64,000 nucleotides of DNA from Nepenthes gracilis (Eukaryota; Streptophyta; Magnoliopsida; Caryophyllales; Nepenthaceae). Below are positions 25,396-39,300 of the stretch, in pieces. Position 1 is the first letter of the stretch. The number at the start of each line of letters is the position of its first letter. The translations under genes and the position numbers were made by a program. The notes beneath the pieces are model-generated. The model saw nothing but the letters and a program-made list of their open reading frames with translations, did not search any database and was not told the origin of the DNA. The stretch lies in the NCBI GenBank assembly GCA_033239525.1, contig BSYO01000038.1, positions 3,983,556-4,047,555 of the forward strand. Reading direction: 5' to 3'.

Positions 25396-26520
25396 AGGGG
25401 GTAATTGGTAGAGTAACTTCTGCACAGCCCACCATCTCCTCTGTACAGTTTTCTTTTTTGATTTTGACCTCCCTGAATGTGAATCTCTTGCATTGAGGAT
25501 TGATTCTGACTCTATTATTTAGATTTAGTTAAGAAGTGGAACGTTTTCTCAGAATCACTTCTGGCATGAAAGAAAAAACCCAATGCCTAATTACTGCTGG
25601 TGGGTGGGCAATGTGTATATATGATGAATGGTTGCACAGCTTCTGAGATGGTCCATTGGATGTTTTCAAGTTGTTCATTCAATCATTTTCTCATCCGTGG
25701 GGGATTTGCAGTTCTGGATTTGTGACTGGCACTTGAAATATGAGAGTTCGTTGCGGTTGGTGGAAAGAAATAAAGAGAAAAATATAGAATGATGTGATCA
25801 ATGATGATTTAATATTATTTGTACCATCGGCAAATATTATATTCAATTGAATGGAATGGTGTATAAAAATTTATACAGTCGATCTCATCTGGTGGAAAAT
25901 AAGAGTTTCGAGTTTCCTTTTGTATGGTAGGGGTTTTGTAGGCGGTTAGTCGGGTGGATTAAGAGGGATTGTTCCGAAGAAACAAAAAAAAAGAAATATT
26001 GATCGGATAATTTAAACTAAATCTGTTAAAATCAAATTGAAAATTAGGTTAACTAGAAAAGTTTTTTTTTTATTTTTTTATTTTGGGTTTTGGTTGGGTT
26101 TTGGGTTATTAATTTAAAGTTAATGGTTACCTGAATTGACTATATGTATTATATATTTAAGAGGTAAGAAAAAATAAAATGTAAAAGTTTTTGAATTTAG
26201 TATAAATGTATTATTTTGTTATTTTTAGAAATATTTTGCTTACCAATGGTATAATTTTATTGATATTTGTGATAATTGATTAGATGGGGATTCAAAAAGT
26301 AACTAAAATTAAGAAAAAATGAGTGTTTATTGTTATATGAAATTTACATTATTAGCGATTGATTGTTAAATTTTCACTTAGATATACTTTTTAATTAGTC
26401 TATTTTAGTGTATGAAATCTTATTTTTAAGCTCATAAGTTATTTTTCACTTGTCGTTTTTAAACAAAATTTACGATTATCAATCTTATTCAATCATCCCG
26501 ACTAATTATGCAAAATCTAA
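25396..26520. other. 3' flank of the RING gene and AT-rich spacer
   Basis: The probable 3' UTR extends to about 25800. Beyond it the sequence is AT-rich with no ORF or repeat that can be named. Confidence 0.4.
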
Positions 26521-26524
26521 ATAA

Positions 26525-26770
26525 CACAAGAATATATATATATATATATATATATATAGTTTATACATATATATATATACAGCTATGTTTATCTCTTGGG
26601 TACGGATACCTACATATTTACGTATACAATCTTTCGTATAATAATACAAGAATATATATATAGTTTATAGATATATATACAGATATGTTTATCTCTTGGG
26701 TACGGATACATACATATATACGTATACAATCTTTTGTATAATAATACAAGAATATATATATATATACACA
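26525..26770. repeat. Tandem AT-rich repeat, two copies plus a partial
   Basis: A unit of roughly 105-118 bp (AATAATACAAGAATATATAT ... TATGTTTATCTCTTGGGTACGGATAC ... CGTATACAATCTTT) occurs at about 26525-26642 and 26643-26746, with the start of a third copy to 26766. Copies differ mainly in the length of the TA run. Confidence 0.85.
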
Positions 26771-27733
26771 CCCATGGCATCTCATATTACACATTATGCA
26801 ACCAGATTTTTAATCAATTTCTCACAATCTCCATGTACAGTAATGGGTTGAATGTGCAAACAGAGCATGAAGCTATGTAGTAATGTATTATTATATGAGT
26901 ATTTTAATATTATAGATTTTATATGTTATATTTTTATAATTTTATTAAAAATATTATATTATTTAAAAATCAGTTAACCGATAGACTCAAACCAATTAAT
27001 TGGTTAACTGTTTGATCTGTTAGTAGTCAAATTAGTCCAGTTACGGTTTTAGTTTTTGTTAAACAGATGGAATGATTTGAATAAAAAACGAACCTTGAAT
27101 ACCCTCAATGTTTGGGAGAGGAGATGAAAACCCTAATGGAAAAGTTCTGGATCGAAATTCGTTAGCTTGTTTGTGGTGTAGGATAGAAAGAATGATTGAT
27201 CGGTCAGCATTCTAATTTTAATAAATTTTTGATATATCACTCTGAATCTAGCGTAAAATATTTTTATTGATTTCATATTTATTTTCTCTTGTAACTTTGC
27301 AACAGGGTATGCATACCCGAGATGTGACTTAGAGTAAGTTGGTATAACCTAACTCATTATATTAGAGTTCTATGGACTCTCAAATATTTCTATCTTTAGT
27401 TTTAAAAGAGTTTTTCACATAAAAAAATGATTGTATTTTTTGATGGGTGATTAGTGTGGTATAATTGCTCTACCCGTTAACAGATAGAGAGAGAAAGAGA
27501 GAGAGATCAGTAACATTCATTTGTAAGACATCTAAATAGGAGGCTCGTTTATTCTTTAAATGGTTGAGATTTAATAAAATGCTAAGATTAAAACATACAC
27601 GCCGAAATATTACCTTAATATCAGTCTTTTACCACTTTCAAAATAATCACAACCGTTAAAAGACAAGGAAACCTCCTATGTGAGGGGATCTTGACAGAAT
27701 CGGTTGTTGTAGTACATTCACTTTAGAATAATG
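26771..27733. other. Spacer between the AT repeat and the tetraspanin gene
   Basis: No gene is visible. A short GA run occurs at 27486-27506. The right part should contain the 3' UTR of the minus-strand tetraspanin gene. Confidence 0.4.
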
Positions 27734-30339
27734 TCAAGCCTGAGGGTGGTGTGCTTGGGCAACAACAAAAGCAGGCGGCTGGGCTGGGTGGTTCAAGAGG
27801 GGAAGCTTGTCATAAGGATGACCGTCGACCACAACAAACTTCGACCGGTAATCATGTAGCCGCATAGTTCGTAGAATCATTGCCATTATCATCGATGTTA
27901 TCTTCACATCAAACAAGGGTACAAATATCATGAAATAGAAGACGAATCCACTCATACATATACTAAGATAGCTTATATATAGTCAGTTTTGGAATATTAT
28001 CAAGTGACATGGTATTTATCGATCTATGGTTTTTCTTGTGAATTCGTTATACCTGATCGATAATATCCTATAAATAATCAAAGACCGTTTATTTAATACT
28101 ATACAAACCTGTGAAATTGCTAACAAGAGAGCCATCGATTTGAAGGCATTACAGTTGTCTTCAACCCAATCTACAAAATCATCAAATCTATCGCTAGGAT
28201 CCTTTGGAAAGTCCTGTTACAGTCACAACATTGAAGATTATTATGTTAAATTAGAATGATTTTAGAATTAGAAACTAAGAATTAGATTGATTTTTAATTG
28301 AAAAAATCAGTTGAGAAAATTTGTAGGTTTTTGTTGTTACCTTCTTCCAGTCCTCATTGAGGAATATGTCTCCGATGATAAAAGACTCAGCCACAAGAAT
28401 AAAAAAGATAAGCAATATGTACTAATTTTGAGTTTAAGGATCAAATGGTGGTACTAATTTATTTGAATCTAGAAAAAATTTATGTGAATTGCATAAAAAT
28501 TACAGAAAAAACACGATAAAATAGCATTTATGGGTCCGATAACCCGTGGGTCGATCAAGGATGAGGCTTGCAATGGAGGCGCACCCAAAAAGTCACAGTT
28601 TAGGAGAAGTCTTATACAGCCCAAGGTCTAGACTGTGCGACCCAGATTCACCTAGTTAGATGTGGGCCCTCAGAGTCGTTAGTCGAATGCAGCTCAAAGG
28701 CATGCACCTCAGCAGCTCCAGCTCGGCAAACCAGCCTAGGTGACCACTGCAGATGCGTGGTCCAGTCCCCCATAGTTGCAGGGGCAGAGTTGGAGGGGGG
28801 CTCACGCTAGCCTGTTGCGCCCAAGCCGCCGAGAACAGCGTAACCCGCCAGGAAAATACGAAATTAATGCCCTCAGAAGGCTAGAAATCACGGCATATTT
28901 AGTGCCCCAACAATAACTAATTAGCACACTTTCTCTACAAATACCTTCCTTCTTCCGCAGGAAAAGGGAAACTTCTAGAGGGAAAAAATTCAAAGAAGGG
29001 AGAGATGATAAAAGAGTGGGATTCTCCGCCTCAAAGCTACTCCCTGAAGAAGGCATTCATTCCTCTAAGCCGTCTTCTCACCAAGGTGCATCTCTAAAGC
29101 CGCTCCTCAATCTAGCGTATCACCGGATCCTAATCCGTCGTCTCAAACTTGCTCCCCAGTCGAGCGTATCGCCGGAGCCCAATCCTTTGTCTCAAGCCGC
29201 TTCCCAGCTGAGCGCATTGTCGGAGTCCAATCCTTCGTCTCTAAGCCATTTCCTAGCCAAACGCACCGTCAAGGCTTGGTCCTCCGCCAACACTCAATCC
29301 CCTACTATATGCATCCATGTATTACTTGCATCTTTTATCTTTCTTTTCGTAACAAAAAGATTTCTAACTTAAACGTCAGAGGATATACCGAGAGCGAGTC
29401 CTACCGTCCTGTAACCTCTCGTTGATTTGTTGTAATATGTAGGACCCAGGTTACTAGGAATATAGATCAAACCCGTCTCAATTCAACTTACCAGGAGAAA
29501 TCAGGTACTGATATAGCCAATGCTCGAGCACCAGCTAGCACACCTAGCACAGACGCCATCTCTCGTGGCCACAACCCCTCCGTGGGTAGCCTCTCATGGT
29601 GCAAACGCTAGCCGCCAGAGATGCGTCGTGTCTTGAATGGCTCTGTGCTGTTGGTACCCATCTAAAAGTACAACAATGTGAGATTCACCCTCCAACTCTC
29701 AGACCTTAGCGTCTAGAATGAGAGACCGGAGAGAAAGATAGCCTCCTCAAAAAATCCATTGGCCAGACAACCTCGGGGTCCAAACAACCATGAGTGATAG
29801 GGCCAAGCTGCAACCAAAGGGCCGATTGAGTCATAAAATGTGGGATGAAATCCCAGAGCGGCGTAATCCACGCTGCTCCCACGAGGATAGGAGCCACTCG
29901 CTTAGAAAAAAGTTTCATGCAGTGCCAGTAGGCACTTTGTCGACTTAGTAAGGTCACTGTTTATGACGAGCATTCAGTTCTCACTATCTCCTCGCAGTAT
30001 CAGGGGACCAAACCTAAAGCCCCGCAATGGAAGTTCCAATCCGGTGCTGTACCTGGATCACTTTTGTGCTTTGCTAGGATTCCAGAGCATCGTGGGTTCT
30101 TAGTGCACCATAGGCAGTAGGTTAGAACACTCTCGGACCAACATAGTCCTAAGCCCCTCGCATGCAGCGTTTCACGCCAGAGGACGCCGCCAGCGCGCTG
30201 CCGAGGTCCTCCCTTGGTACCTGCAGGTTGCATGTTAGCGACAAGAACCCGACATGTAGTATCTCGAATCTTCATTGGATTTATTTTGGGGGCAATGGAT
30301 TATAAGAAAGAAGAAGAAGAAGAAGAAGAAGAAGAAGAA

Positions 30340-30392
<53 letters not shown>

Positions 30393-33300
30393 TGTGCAGT
30401 GGTATGAGTGAAGAAAAAAAATCACAAGCCAAGAGGAGCAACCGTCAGCATCGTCGCTGTCGCCGGAGGAAATACAAGAAATTGAGGTAAGCAAATCATT
30501 TCATTCTCTTTGTTGATACTGATTCTTAGTTTGCATGTACTGATTTTGAGAAAAATTGGCCAAAGCGTGGTTGATGGGTAAAATCGAGAGCCACAGCTCT
30601 GGTATGCAAGTTCAGAGGTGCGCAAGGAAAGAGAAGAGAGGAAAAGGAGGAGAGAAAGTACACGGTGTAGGAGGAGAGGCAATGCAAAGGTGGTAGTTGG
30701 GCAGCGTGATGGAAAGCTTCACGGTAGGAGAGAGAAAGAGGAGACGAAGAAGGGCGCATGAGAAAGGGAGAAAGAAAAGCTCAATTCGGGTACCTCGGAG
30801 TATCCCTTTGGCAAACCTATTTGGTATAAGGTCAAGGCAAGTATCCTCTCACCTCATCTCTAATTTATTTCAGTACCTAATATGTTATGCATACATATTT
30901 TATTTCAGTATATTGATGGATAATGGGTGAGGCTTGAGACCTAGTGGCTCGGTGCATGTGTGAGACTATAGTGGTCCCAAGACTAATAGGTCGATATATA
31001 ATGGCTGAGAGTTGTAGGCCTAAAACACAGTCAGGCTAATGAACCGATATTGAAAATTGGATGGCTCAGAATTGTAGGAAAAAATATAGTCGATATTGAA
31101 AATTAGATGGTCAAGAGTTGCAGATCGAAAATGTAGCCAATATTGAAAATTGGATGGTCGAGAGTTACAAACCGAAAATATTGCCTATATTGGATATTCG
31201 ATAGCCAAGAACTGCAGGCCTAAAATGTAGTCGATGATAATGTAAAAATGGTTGAGAGCTGCAGCCTTAAAATACAACAGATGATAATGAAAAGATGGCC
31301 AAGAATTATAGGCCGAAACTACAGCCGATAATAATATATGATAGCTTAGAACTTCCAGCCCAAAACGCAGCCATATGATGTTCATGGATTTTGGATTTAC
31401 ATCAACTGTGGATATACAATGGTTTCGATATATGTGATGGAGTTTATCGGATTTTATATGAGTCCTCCCCGTGATTTATATGTGTTGTTTTATTCATGCC
31501 TATGATACTATTTACTGAGTTTTCGGCTCACGTCTTTCTATTTTCTCCCTTTTAGAATAAAAGACTTAGATTTGCTGCAGAAGTTGGGCAAGATTCGGGC
31601 ATGGTATTGTATTTTTTTGGTGAGTATTTTATTCTTACGACTATTTGGAGTAGGTCATAATTATTATCCGAAGAGTTGTCTGATGAGATCCGATACGAGT
31701 TTTGTTTTGTCGGGTCCTATACATTTGGTTTGTCACACTGAAATTTTTAAATTTTAACGTTATTTATTGAATTTATTTGGGATATTAATTGTATGAATAA
31801 TAGTTAATTAGACCTGCTGAGTTTTTGAAATGTGACACGGCATCCAAAATCATGCAGTTGGTTCAGCGTGACGAACCCAATCCTTCTAAGTATAGAGGGC
31901 TGAGGGATGAGCCCTCCAATCGGGACGATCAATCTCCTTGCCAACAAGAACCATTCCTGTCCTTGACAATCCTTCGGAATGGAACATACGTGTTACAATC
32001 CTAGATTTGAAGGCTAGTCCCATGGGCCTAGAGCACCCTCTACCCCAAGAGGTGCCATGAGCGATATCCCACCAAGTGTAGGTAAGTCAAATGTATCCAT
32101 ATGGAGTACTTGAACGTCATTTATTTCTTATTCCATTTATTATGCCAATCATTCGATTGCTTGTGTGCATGCATCAAATTTCAAGACCTAGACTGCCTCT
32201 AAGTCGGATAAATCTTCTTTCACCTGCTACCTAACTAGCTACAACCCGATTTAAAACCTTGGTCCTATTAACCGAGTTGCCCAAATACGGCCGAATCTGA
32301 AACCTTGGTCATGTTCACGAAGCGGCCCAGACGACGTTGAATATTCCAACCCGGGGGCTTGCGAACCAATAGTTGAACCTCCCGAAACAAGTGGCCATAA
32401 AACCTTATGGGGCTTTTCAGCATGCATGTGACAACTCTCTTTCATAGGGACGAGTACTATCAGTCAATAATGGTCCATGGACTAGAACCAGATGCACGAA
32501 AGCTATGCTGTCCTCTAACAGGGCCGAGTGCCAATGATTACATGTGGACGACGGCCTAGACCTCGCTAGAGCTCGACGTTGCAGTCATGAAACCCAATTG
32601 GACCTTGTGAGACTCACCAAAACCCGTGCCATGACGTCCTTTCATAGGAAAGGGCACAAACGGATAAATATGTCCAGTCAAGCCCGACAACGACAGCAAT
32701 GACACTTAGTCGGCAAAGACAAATCAAAGCACAATGAAAGATATTAGCAAAAATAACTAAAGTAATCTAATTGATTTATTAAGAACTCAAAATATATAGC
32801 AAGGGCATCCGAGTGCCTCCAAAAAGTACACAAAGTCACTTTAACTAGCAATCTGGCCAGGTGATTATCCTAAGGATGGGGCCCCCGATGAGCATGGCGT
32901 AGGCCCCTCTCCTAGCTTTGAGAAATCCACTAGATTGACGCAACGTTGAGCTCCAATATTTTTTGGATTCAAGAAGCCGATAGGGAAGCCTAAGGCCACT
33001 AAAGACACAATCCGTCGATTGAAGTAAATTCCCTCATAGAACCCATCATCCATGGCATGGCTAACTTCATCAGGGCAGAACCAAGACCTCAATTCTTCTT
33101 CAAGATGAGCACTCTCATTTTGAAGAACAGCGAGCCGCCAGTGTGCCTCTGGAAACTTGTCCTCAAGCGAGACAATTTGATCTAGAGCCCGAGCGTTTGC
33201 CTTTGAGAACTCTTGAGATCTCGCCTTTGACTCGAGACGCGCTTGGCTTAAGTAGGCAGCCCGCTCATCACTCAACAAAATCCTCGGCGATAGCAGCGTT

Positions 33301-36300
33301 CATTCGACGCTCCGCATCCTCCAGTATAACAAGACCCACACGCCCCTGAGATAGCCACAAGATCTCAACATCCCTCTAATGTAGTGCCCTCTCTACCACT
33401 TGAAGTGCCTCCTAAACTTGTTAGGTAACAAGGTATGGTCAGTCAGGGACGGCAGCAAAAAGCACGATAGCAATACAAAGAATCATGATGCAATACCTCA
33501 TGCAAAAATGGCCCTCTTGGGTGCAGTGGGTTGTGAAGATCCTCAACTCTAACTCCAGCAAGTATCAACAAGGATCGTAGAGGCAGCGCACCATGAGGAA
33601 AAGGCTCAAAACCTGTAGGAGGACTAAGCCCACCTAAGGTCCTTCGGGGCTCAAGCACTGACTCTTTATGACGAGATGCCCCCTCAGTAGCAGTACCAGC
33701 CCCAAGGCCATCTCCAACCACTCATTCCTTTGTATGAGCGCTTCTAGTATCCTCCTCAGTAGAAACAGTGGGAGAGATAGATGCAAACGAAGCCACCAAG
33801 ATTAGGGTCTCCCACTCGGCTACAGCTGCGACGTTGATTTGTCGGCTTGGCCTGCCAACAAGGAGACCCCTCACTCAATCAGCAAAATCTGCAGTGGGCT
33901 TATCGCCCTCAGACCGTTCAAATGAGTCACTAAGCCCCATATTGTCTAATGAAGGCTCTCCTAAACCTAGCCTCCTCGATGCTTTGTCGGCAGTCGGAGT
34001 AGGCGCCCCCGCACAGGTCATGTCGATCCTTCGACACTCCTTAGAAATAGTAGGCAACGAATGAGCCACCTTGTCAAAGGCCCACACAGGAGAGTCTTGA
34101 GATAATATGTCCCTATACTTCCTTTAGGGGGGACAACCTTGTGCAACAAAGGTGTCGCCCTCATTCGTCCAAGTCACCCTCCACACCCCATCTAGTGCAC
34201 TTGGGGAGACTTGCTTATCACTAGGACTCAAGCTAGTTTGAATATCGATGACACATTGGAAAGCCATTTGAAAAATTGTGCAAACTAGAAATGAGAATGG
34301 CGATATGGGGCAGAGATATTCTGATATCAAAGAAGTACAGAGACGGCTGAGCATCAGCACTTAAATAGCCAATGCCTCAACCTCGCAGCGACGTCGTTTT
34401 GGGATATCGAAGAGGCAAGTCTCCATAATAACCGCGACACGTGCCCTCACCGCAGAGTGCTGTGGTGCATCTGTTCGCAGGTCTCGTTATGATGATCAAT
34501 GTAACACCTCCCCCACATAGTCCGCTGACAACTGGCAACCTTGACACTTAGATCAGCAAGTTTACGGCATAGCGTAGGTAATAATGACTTGACACGCCTC
34601 TTTCTAAGATTGCTAACTGGTCGCATGCAACCCTAGCGGATTCAAGGATGATTCACTCGGCTCATGTCCCGACCAAGAGTTCAGGATAGTTGGCTGTGGA
34701 TTGGATTGCCAGAGGACCAAGACGACAGTAATTTAGACCGTCCAACTATTAGACGTCGAATAGCGGCCACTAGGCAGGTAGGCTCAAGGCTGATTTGCCT
34801 AGCTCGTGTTAAGACCAAGTGCTCGGGAGAACCGGCCGTAAGATTGCTAGAAGACTGAGTTGTCGACCGCCTGAACTGTTAAATCGGTAGGCATCAGCTA
34901 ATACAAAATAGCATGCAAGCACTTCAATTATTCATACCATACAAGAGTATTGGAGCCGTGCAATATGATTGGAAAAAATATTCGGTAATTCCATTTATTA
35001 ATTCATTTTATAAAGTATAAGCTTTCAACAGCGGACGTACAACTCGAAGAAGAAATAAAAAATACATGGAACAATGACCTGACTGTATTCATTCGATCAG
35101 CTTCGAGGAAGACAGCTGCAAGACAATAATGCCCAAGATAGTCATCGTGGCATCCGCCCGAGAGGTTAGGCACTGCGAGAAAGGCTTGCAAAAATCCTTC
35201 CCTGCAAGAACGAGGTGCAAAGCACCAATTCTCATCCAAGAGGCAACCACCAAGAATCGTTCACTGGAACCAACCATAGCCACGCAGTCCATGAGCCTCT
35301 ACGTTTACACTAGACCCAGCGCAACGGCGACTGCCCAAGGTTTGACGTGGACTTGAGAAAGTTCCTCATCAAGCAGTCCCGAGATTGGTACTCCCATGGT
35401 AGTTTAGGATTGATTCGCTCATCCTGGGGGGATGGGGTATCACCCTCTCCCATCAAAAAGACTGAGCCGCCACTTCTTCAAGGCCATCTCAACAAGGACC
35501 ATCGTAGCCTCGTCTGGGAGAAGTGGAAACCAGCCACCGAAACTCAGGCTTCGTTCATTGCAACATAAGGCCGATTTGGGCCGAGCCAAAAAGAGAAAAA
35601 TCAAGGTAGATTTCAAACGCATTCTCAGCTCCAGCTTCAAACATTGGCGAAGAGTCTCTGTCGATCCCGACTTGTGGTTGTGTAAACTCTATGCCAACTC
35701 CGAACTCTTACACCACTGGATTGGTGAAGACGATTTGTGCTGCAAGGGTTAAGAGCCCCTCTACTTATAGCCGAAAGAGGACATCATCCAGAATTAATTA
35801 GATGAGATTGCACTGACGCCAGAAGATCGCCAGTGATAGAGAACCAAATAGACACCAAATCTTGCCAAGCAGAGCACAAATTAGCAGAATTGCCCGGGAA
35901 AGGAAAGCACGCAGACCCGTAGGCAGCATCCCATTAGAGACATGTTAGGAGTTGAAATTTCAAACCTCCTGATATGATGGGCTAGTGATAGATTTAATAA
36001 CCCATGGATCGATCTACGATGAGAACTGTAGTGGATGAGCGCTCAAAAAGCCACAGTTCAGAAAAAATCCCATGCAGCCCAAGGAGTGGACCACACGACC
36101 CATATCTACCCAGTGTGATGTGGGCCCTCAGAGTCGCCCGTCGAATATAGCTTAGAGGCATGCGCCTCAGTACCTCCAACTCAGCAGACTAGCCTACGTG
36201 ATTGCTGTAGATGCATTGTCCCCCGTAGCCATGGGGCAGAGTCAGAGGGGCTCACACCAACCTGTCTTGCCTAGGCCACCAAGAATGGCGCAAACCGCTA

Positions 36301-39300
36301 GGAAAACACGAAATTAACACCCTTAGAAGGCTAAAATCACAACGTAGTCGACACCCCAGCGACAGCTAACCAGCACACTTTCTCTACAAATACCTCCCTT
36401 CCTTCACAGGAAAATGGGGACTTTTAGAGGGAAAAAATTCGAAGAAGGGAGAGATGATAGAAGAGTGTGATCCTCCACCTTAGAGCTACTCCCAAAAGAA
36501 GGCATCCATCCCTCTTAGCCGCCTTCTTGCTAGGGTGCATCTCTAAGCCACTCCTCAGCCAAACGAATTGCCGGAACCCAATCCTCCATGTCTAAGCCAC
36601 TTTTTAACCGAGCGTACTGCTAGAGCCAAATCCTTCATCTCTAAGTTGCCCCTCAGTCGAGTATACCGTCGAAGTTCAATCCTTTGTCTCTAAGCCGCTT
36701 TCCAACCGAACGCACGCTGAAACTCCAATCCTCTGCCAACACTCAATCTCCTACTATATGCATCAACGTATTATCATTTCCTTCCATCTTTATATTTACT
36801 TGAGAAAGGTTTCTGATTTGAATATCGGAGGATATATTGGGAAATGAGTCTCGCTATTTTCTGACTTCTTATTGTTAGTTGTATTGTGCAGAATCCTGAT
36901 TCAAAATAATGAGGACCGGACTCGCTTCAACTCGACCCTATGGAAGATCAAGTGACACTATAACTCGTTCAGTAATCCAAATTCAGGGACGAATTAAGAA
37001 TATATTCATATCTAATGAAAGTAATTTTTTAAAAATTTTTTTTTGCATTGTTATTCCTTCAAAAGTTCATACAAACAAGTATACTTAAAAGAAGTCTTTA
37101 GGAGAACAGATATAATTTCCAAATATTTAGTTTAGGCCAAATGGGACATATACTTCTCAGATTAGGGGATTCTGTCCGGCTCCTACTTTTCTCATCTGGA
37201 AGCAGGATCCCCAAAGTCTCGTATCTTTTCCTTTCCCCATAACCTGAGATTAGCTCTATTATCGGTTTGCTGGAAAAATGGTGTTTTTGAAGATAAGAGA
37301 GAGAAAAATAATCTTTGATATAGAAATGGAAGATTTAAAAATGAGGGAAAATGCATATCAAATTATATGTTATATGATTTAAACATAGTCAAATATACAC
37401 AGTATTATTTTTTTATATTAGGAAAGATTATTTTTACAGATTAAATCAATAACTTTTAGATTACAATAGAGTAATATTTTTGTTAATTCAAGGCTCACCC
37501 TCTAGTATTAAGCAAGATTTTGTTGGAAAATTACTTAATTTGAGAACGGAGAAGGAACAAATAAACTAATTAAAAAGAATGATGTCAAGAGCCTACAACT
37601 TCTAGCCATCTTTTAGATAATATATTTGATAATCTGATATTTTATTCATGATATAAACTAACAGATTATTCGTATTAATAAATAGATATCACGCCATTTA
37701 AAAATACTTAAAAGTTCTTAAATGATAACACTATAATATTACTTACCAAAAAAAAAAAAAAAAGATAACACTATAATATTTCTCAATTAAATAAAGGATA
37801 CACAGGAAAGACAGAGGCCCCTCCTTGTATTTGCAGCAGCATGTCCTATGCATGCTATAACACAGAAACTGATCCCAACAGCAAGAAAAGCACATACAAA
37901 CCTGCATTTTTTGCGTATAAATATATATAAATATAATCTTAATGGAAATCACCATTAAAGAGAAAACATACAAGCAAAAGAGGTAATCTGAAAACAAGAT
38001 TGAAGAAGACAGGAAATTTCTTGCAAATTTTTTCAGGAAAATGGACACTGAGCTGACCTCAGCAGAGGAAAATACCACAAGAAATAGAAAGAGGTATACA
38101 AAGACAAGTTTGTATTTGGTTGTTGATCACTTCTTTATGAGCTTTACATCAATTGTATATGTTATTTTCCAATTTTGGTGTTAATAGGACTCTTTGCTAG
38201 ATGTTTGTGCAATGTTTTATTTGAGTGAAACCCTATCAAGGCAACTCTGCAAATAGCCGTGAGACGGGCTTGAGCGATGATTTTGGAAAGGATTTCAATT
38301 GTTGGTTGCAGGTAAGTCGTGTGATAGCTACTCAAGCGGCAGGTGCATGTATAAATACATGTATTTGATTTTTAGGATATTCGAGATGTTTTTAGACACA
38401 TGGGGGCCGTCACAAGGAGAGAGAAATGAGAGAAAAAAAAAAGGAATGAGAAGCTTTGAGAATCAAATTAAGGTCCCAATTGGTGTTCCCTCTTCACCAA
38501 CCTCGATTATGTCGTTCTAGCTTTTATTATGGAGCATATTACCCGTCGGTTTTCTTCTAGGGTTATTTTCTATTGTTTAGTGCTAAGTGTTGGGTTTGAT
38601 CACTCCCCTATGGGTAATCTAGCAGGTTTATCATTGAAGGATTTTTAGAGAGCAAATGATAAAAATCCAGAGAAGCTGACAAGGCAAAATGTCGGTCAAC
38701 TTCATTGACCAACTGAAGGAGGCACACAGCTGAAGGCTGAAGGTGCATGGTTTGGCTGGTCAACGGGTTGACCGGCCAAGAAAGAAAATTGACCGGTTGG
38801 CACGCGAAAGCTTTTGAGAAAAATTTGTCGGTCAGCGTGTTGACCGGACAAAAGTGGCAAATGCCCGGTCAACGCATTGACCGGCAAGGAAGCATTTTGG
38901 AAGGTTTGGCCAAAATGTAAGGTTTGCCATTTTACCAAAATGGCCAAAACTGGAAAGTTGCTTGGTTTGGTGTATGTGGCAGGAATGGGCATTCCGGAAT
39001 GCCCTTAGTGGAATGCCGGTATGGAATTCCAGTTTGCAGCGGCCTGCTTAGAATGCCAGTCAACGGGAGGTTGATCGGCCCAAGAAAAGAATCCGGTCAA
39101 CGCGGATGTTGACCGGGTAAATCTATGCAGCAAAACTAGTGGCAAGCCCTTTTCAGAGCAGGCAGTTGACCTACTAGCTTTGCAGGCTTTTCAGAGCATG
39201 TGCCGTCTGCTCAGAGCATGCGTAGCTGACGTGGAGGGCATGGGCCTGTAGGAAACTTGGAAACTAGTGAAGACATGGTGCAAATCATCTGCAAGATCGG

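Larger units (their letters stand above)
28531..36957 (+). mobile_element. Ty3/gypsy-related element lacking pol, in tetraspanin intron 2
   Basis: Direct LTRs of about 980 bp (28531-29513 and 35985-36957) enclose 6.5 kb. No reverse transcriptase or integrase motif is found in any frame; the interior holds a possible gag start, a later insertion with microsatellite (30300-31850), and an antisense ORF remnant (about 34270-32865, minus) related to that of the element at 225-11031. It is therefore a pol-less, non-autonomous copy or a deletion derivative. It lies antisense to the host gene. No convincing target-site duplication was found. Confidence 0.8.

Noticed and set aside
29016..29372. A 118-codon Ser/Leu-rich frame
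   Set aside because: It lies entirely within the 5' LTR of the pol-less gypsy element, and the equivalent frame in the 3' LTR is broken.
30235..30494. Poly-Tyr, poly-Leu, poly-Asn and poly-Lys open frames
   Set aside because: They are translations of the AAG/AAT microsatellite in different frames.
37743..38078. A 111-codon antisense frame near the tetraspanin exon 2
   Set aside because: Its frame differs from that of exon 2 and it runs through intron sequence; the real coding part is only 37901-37802.
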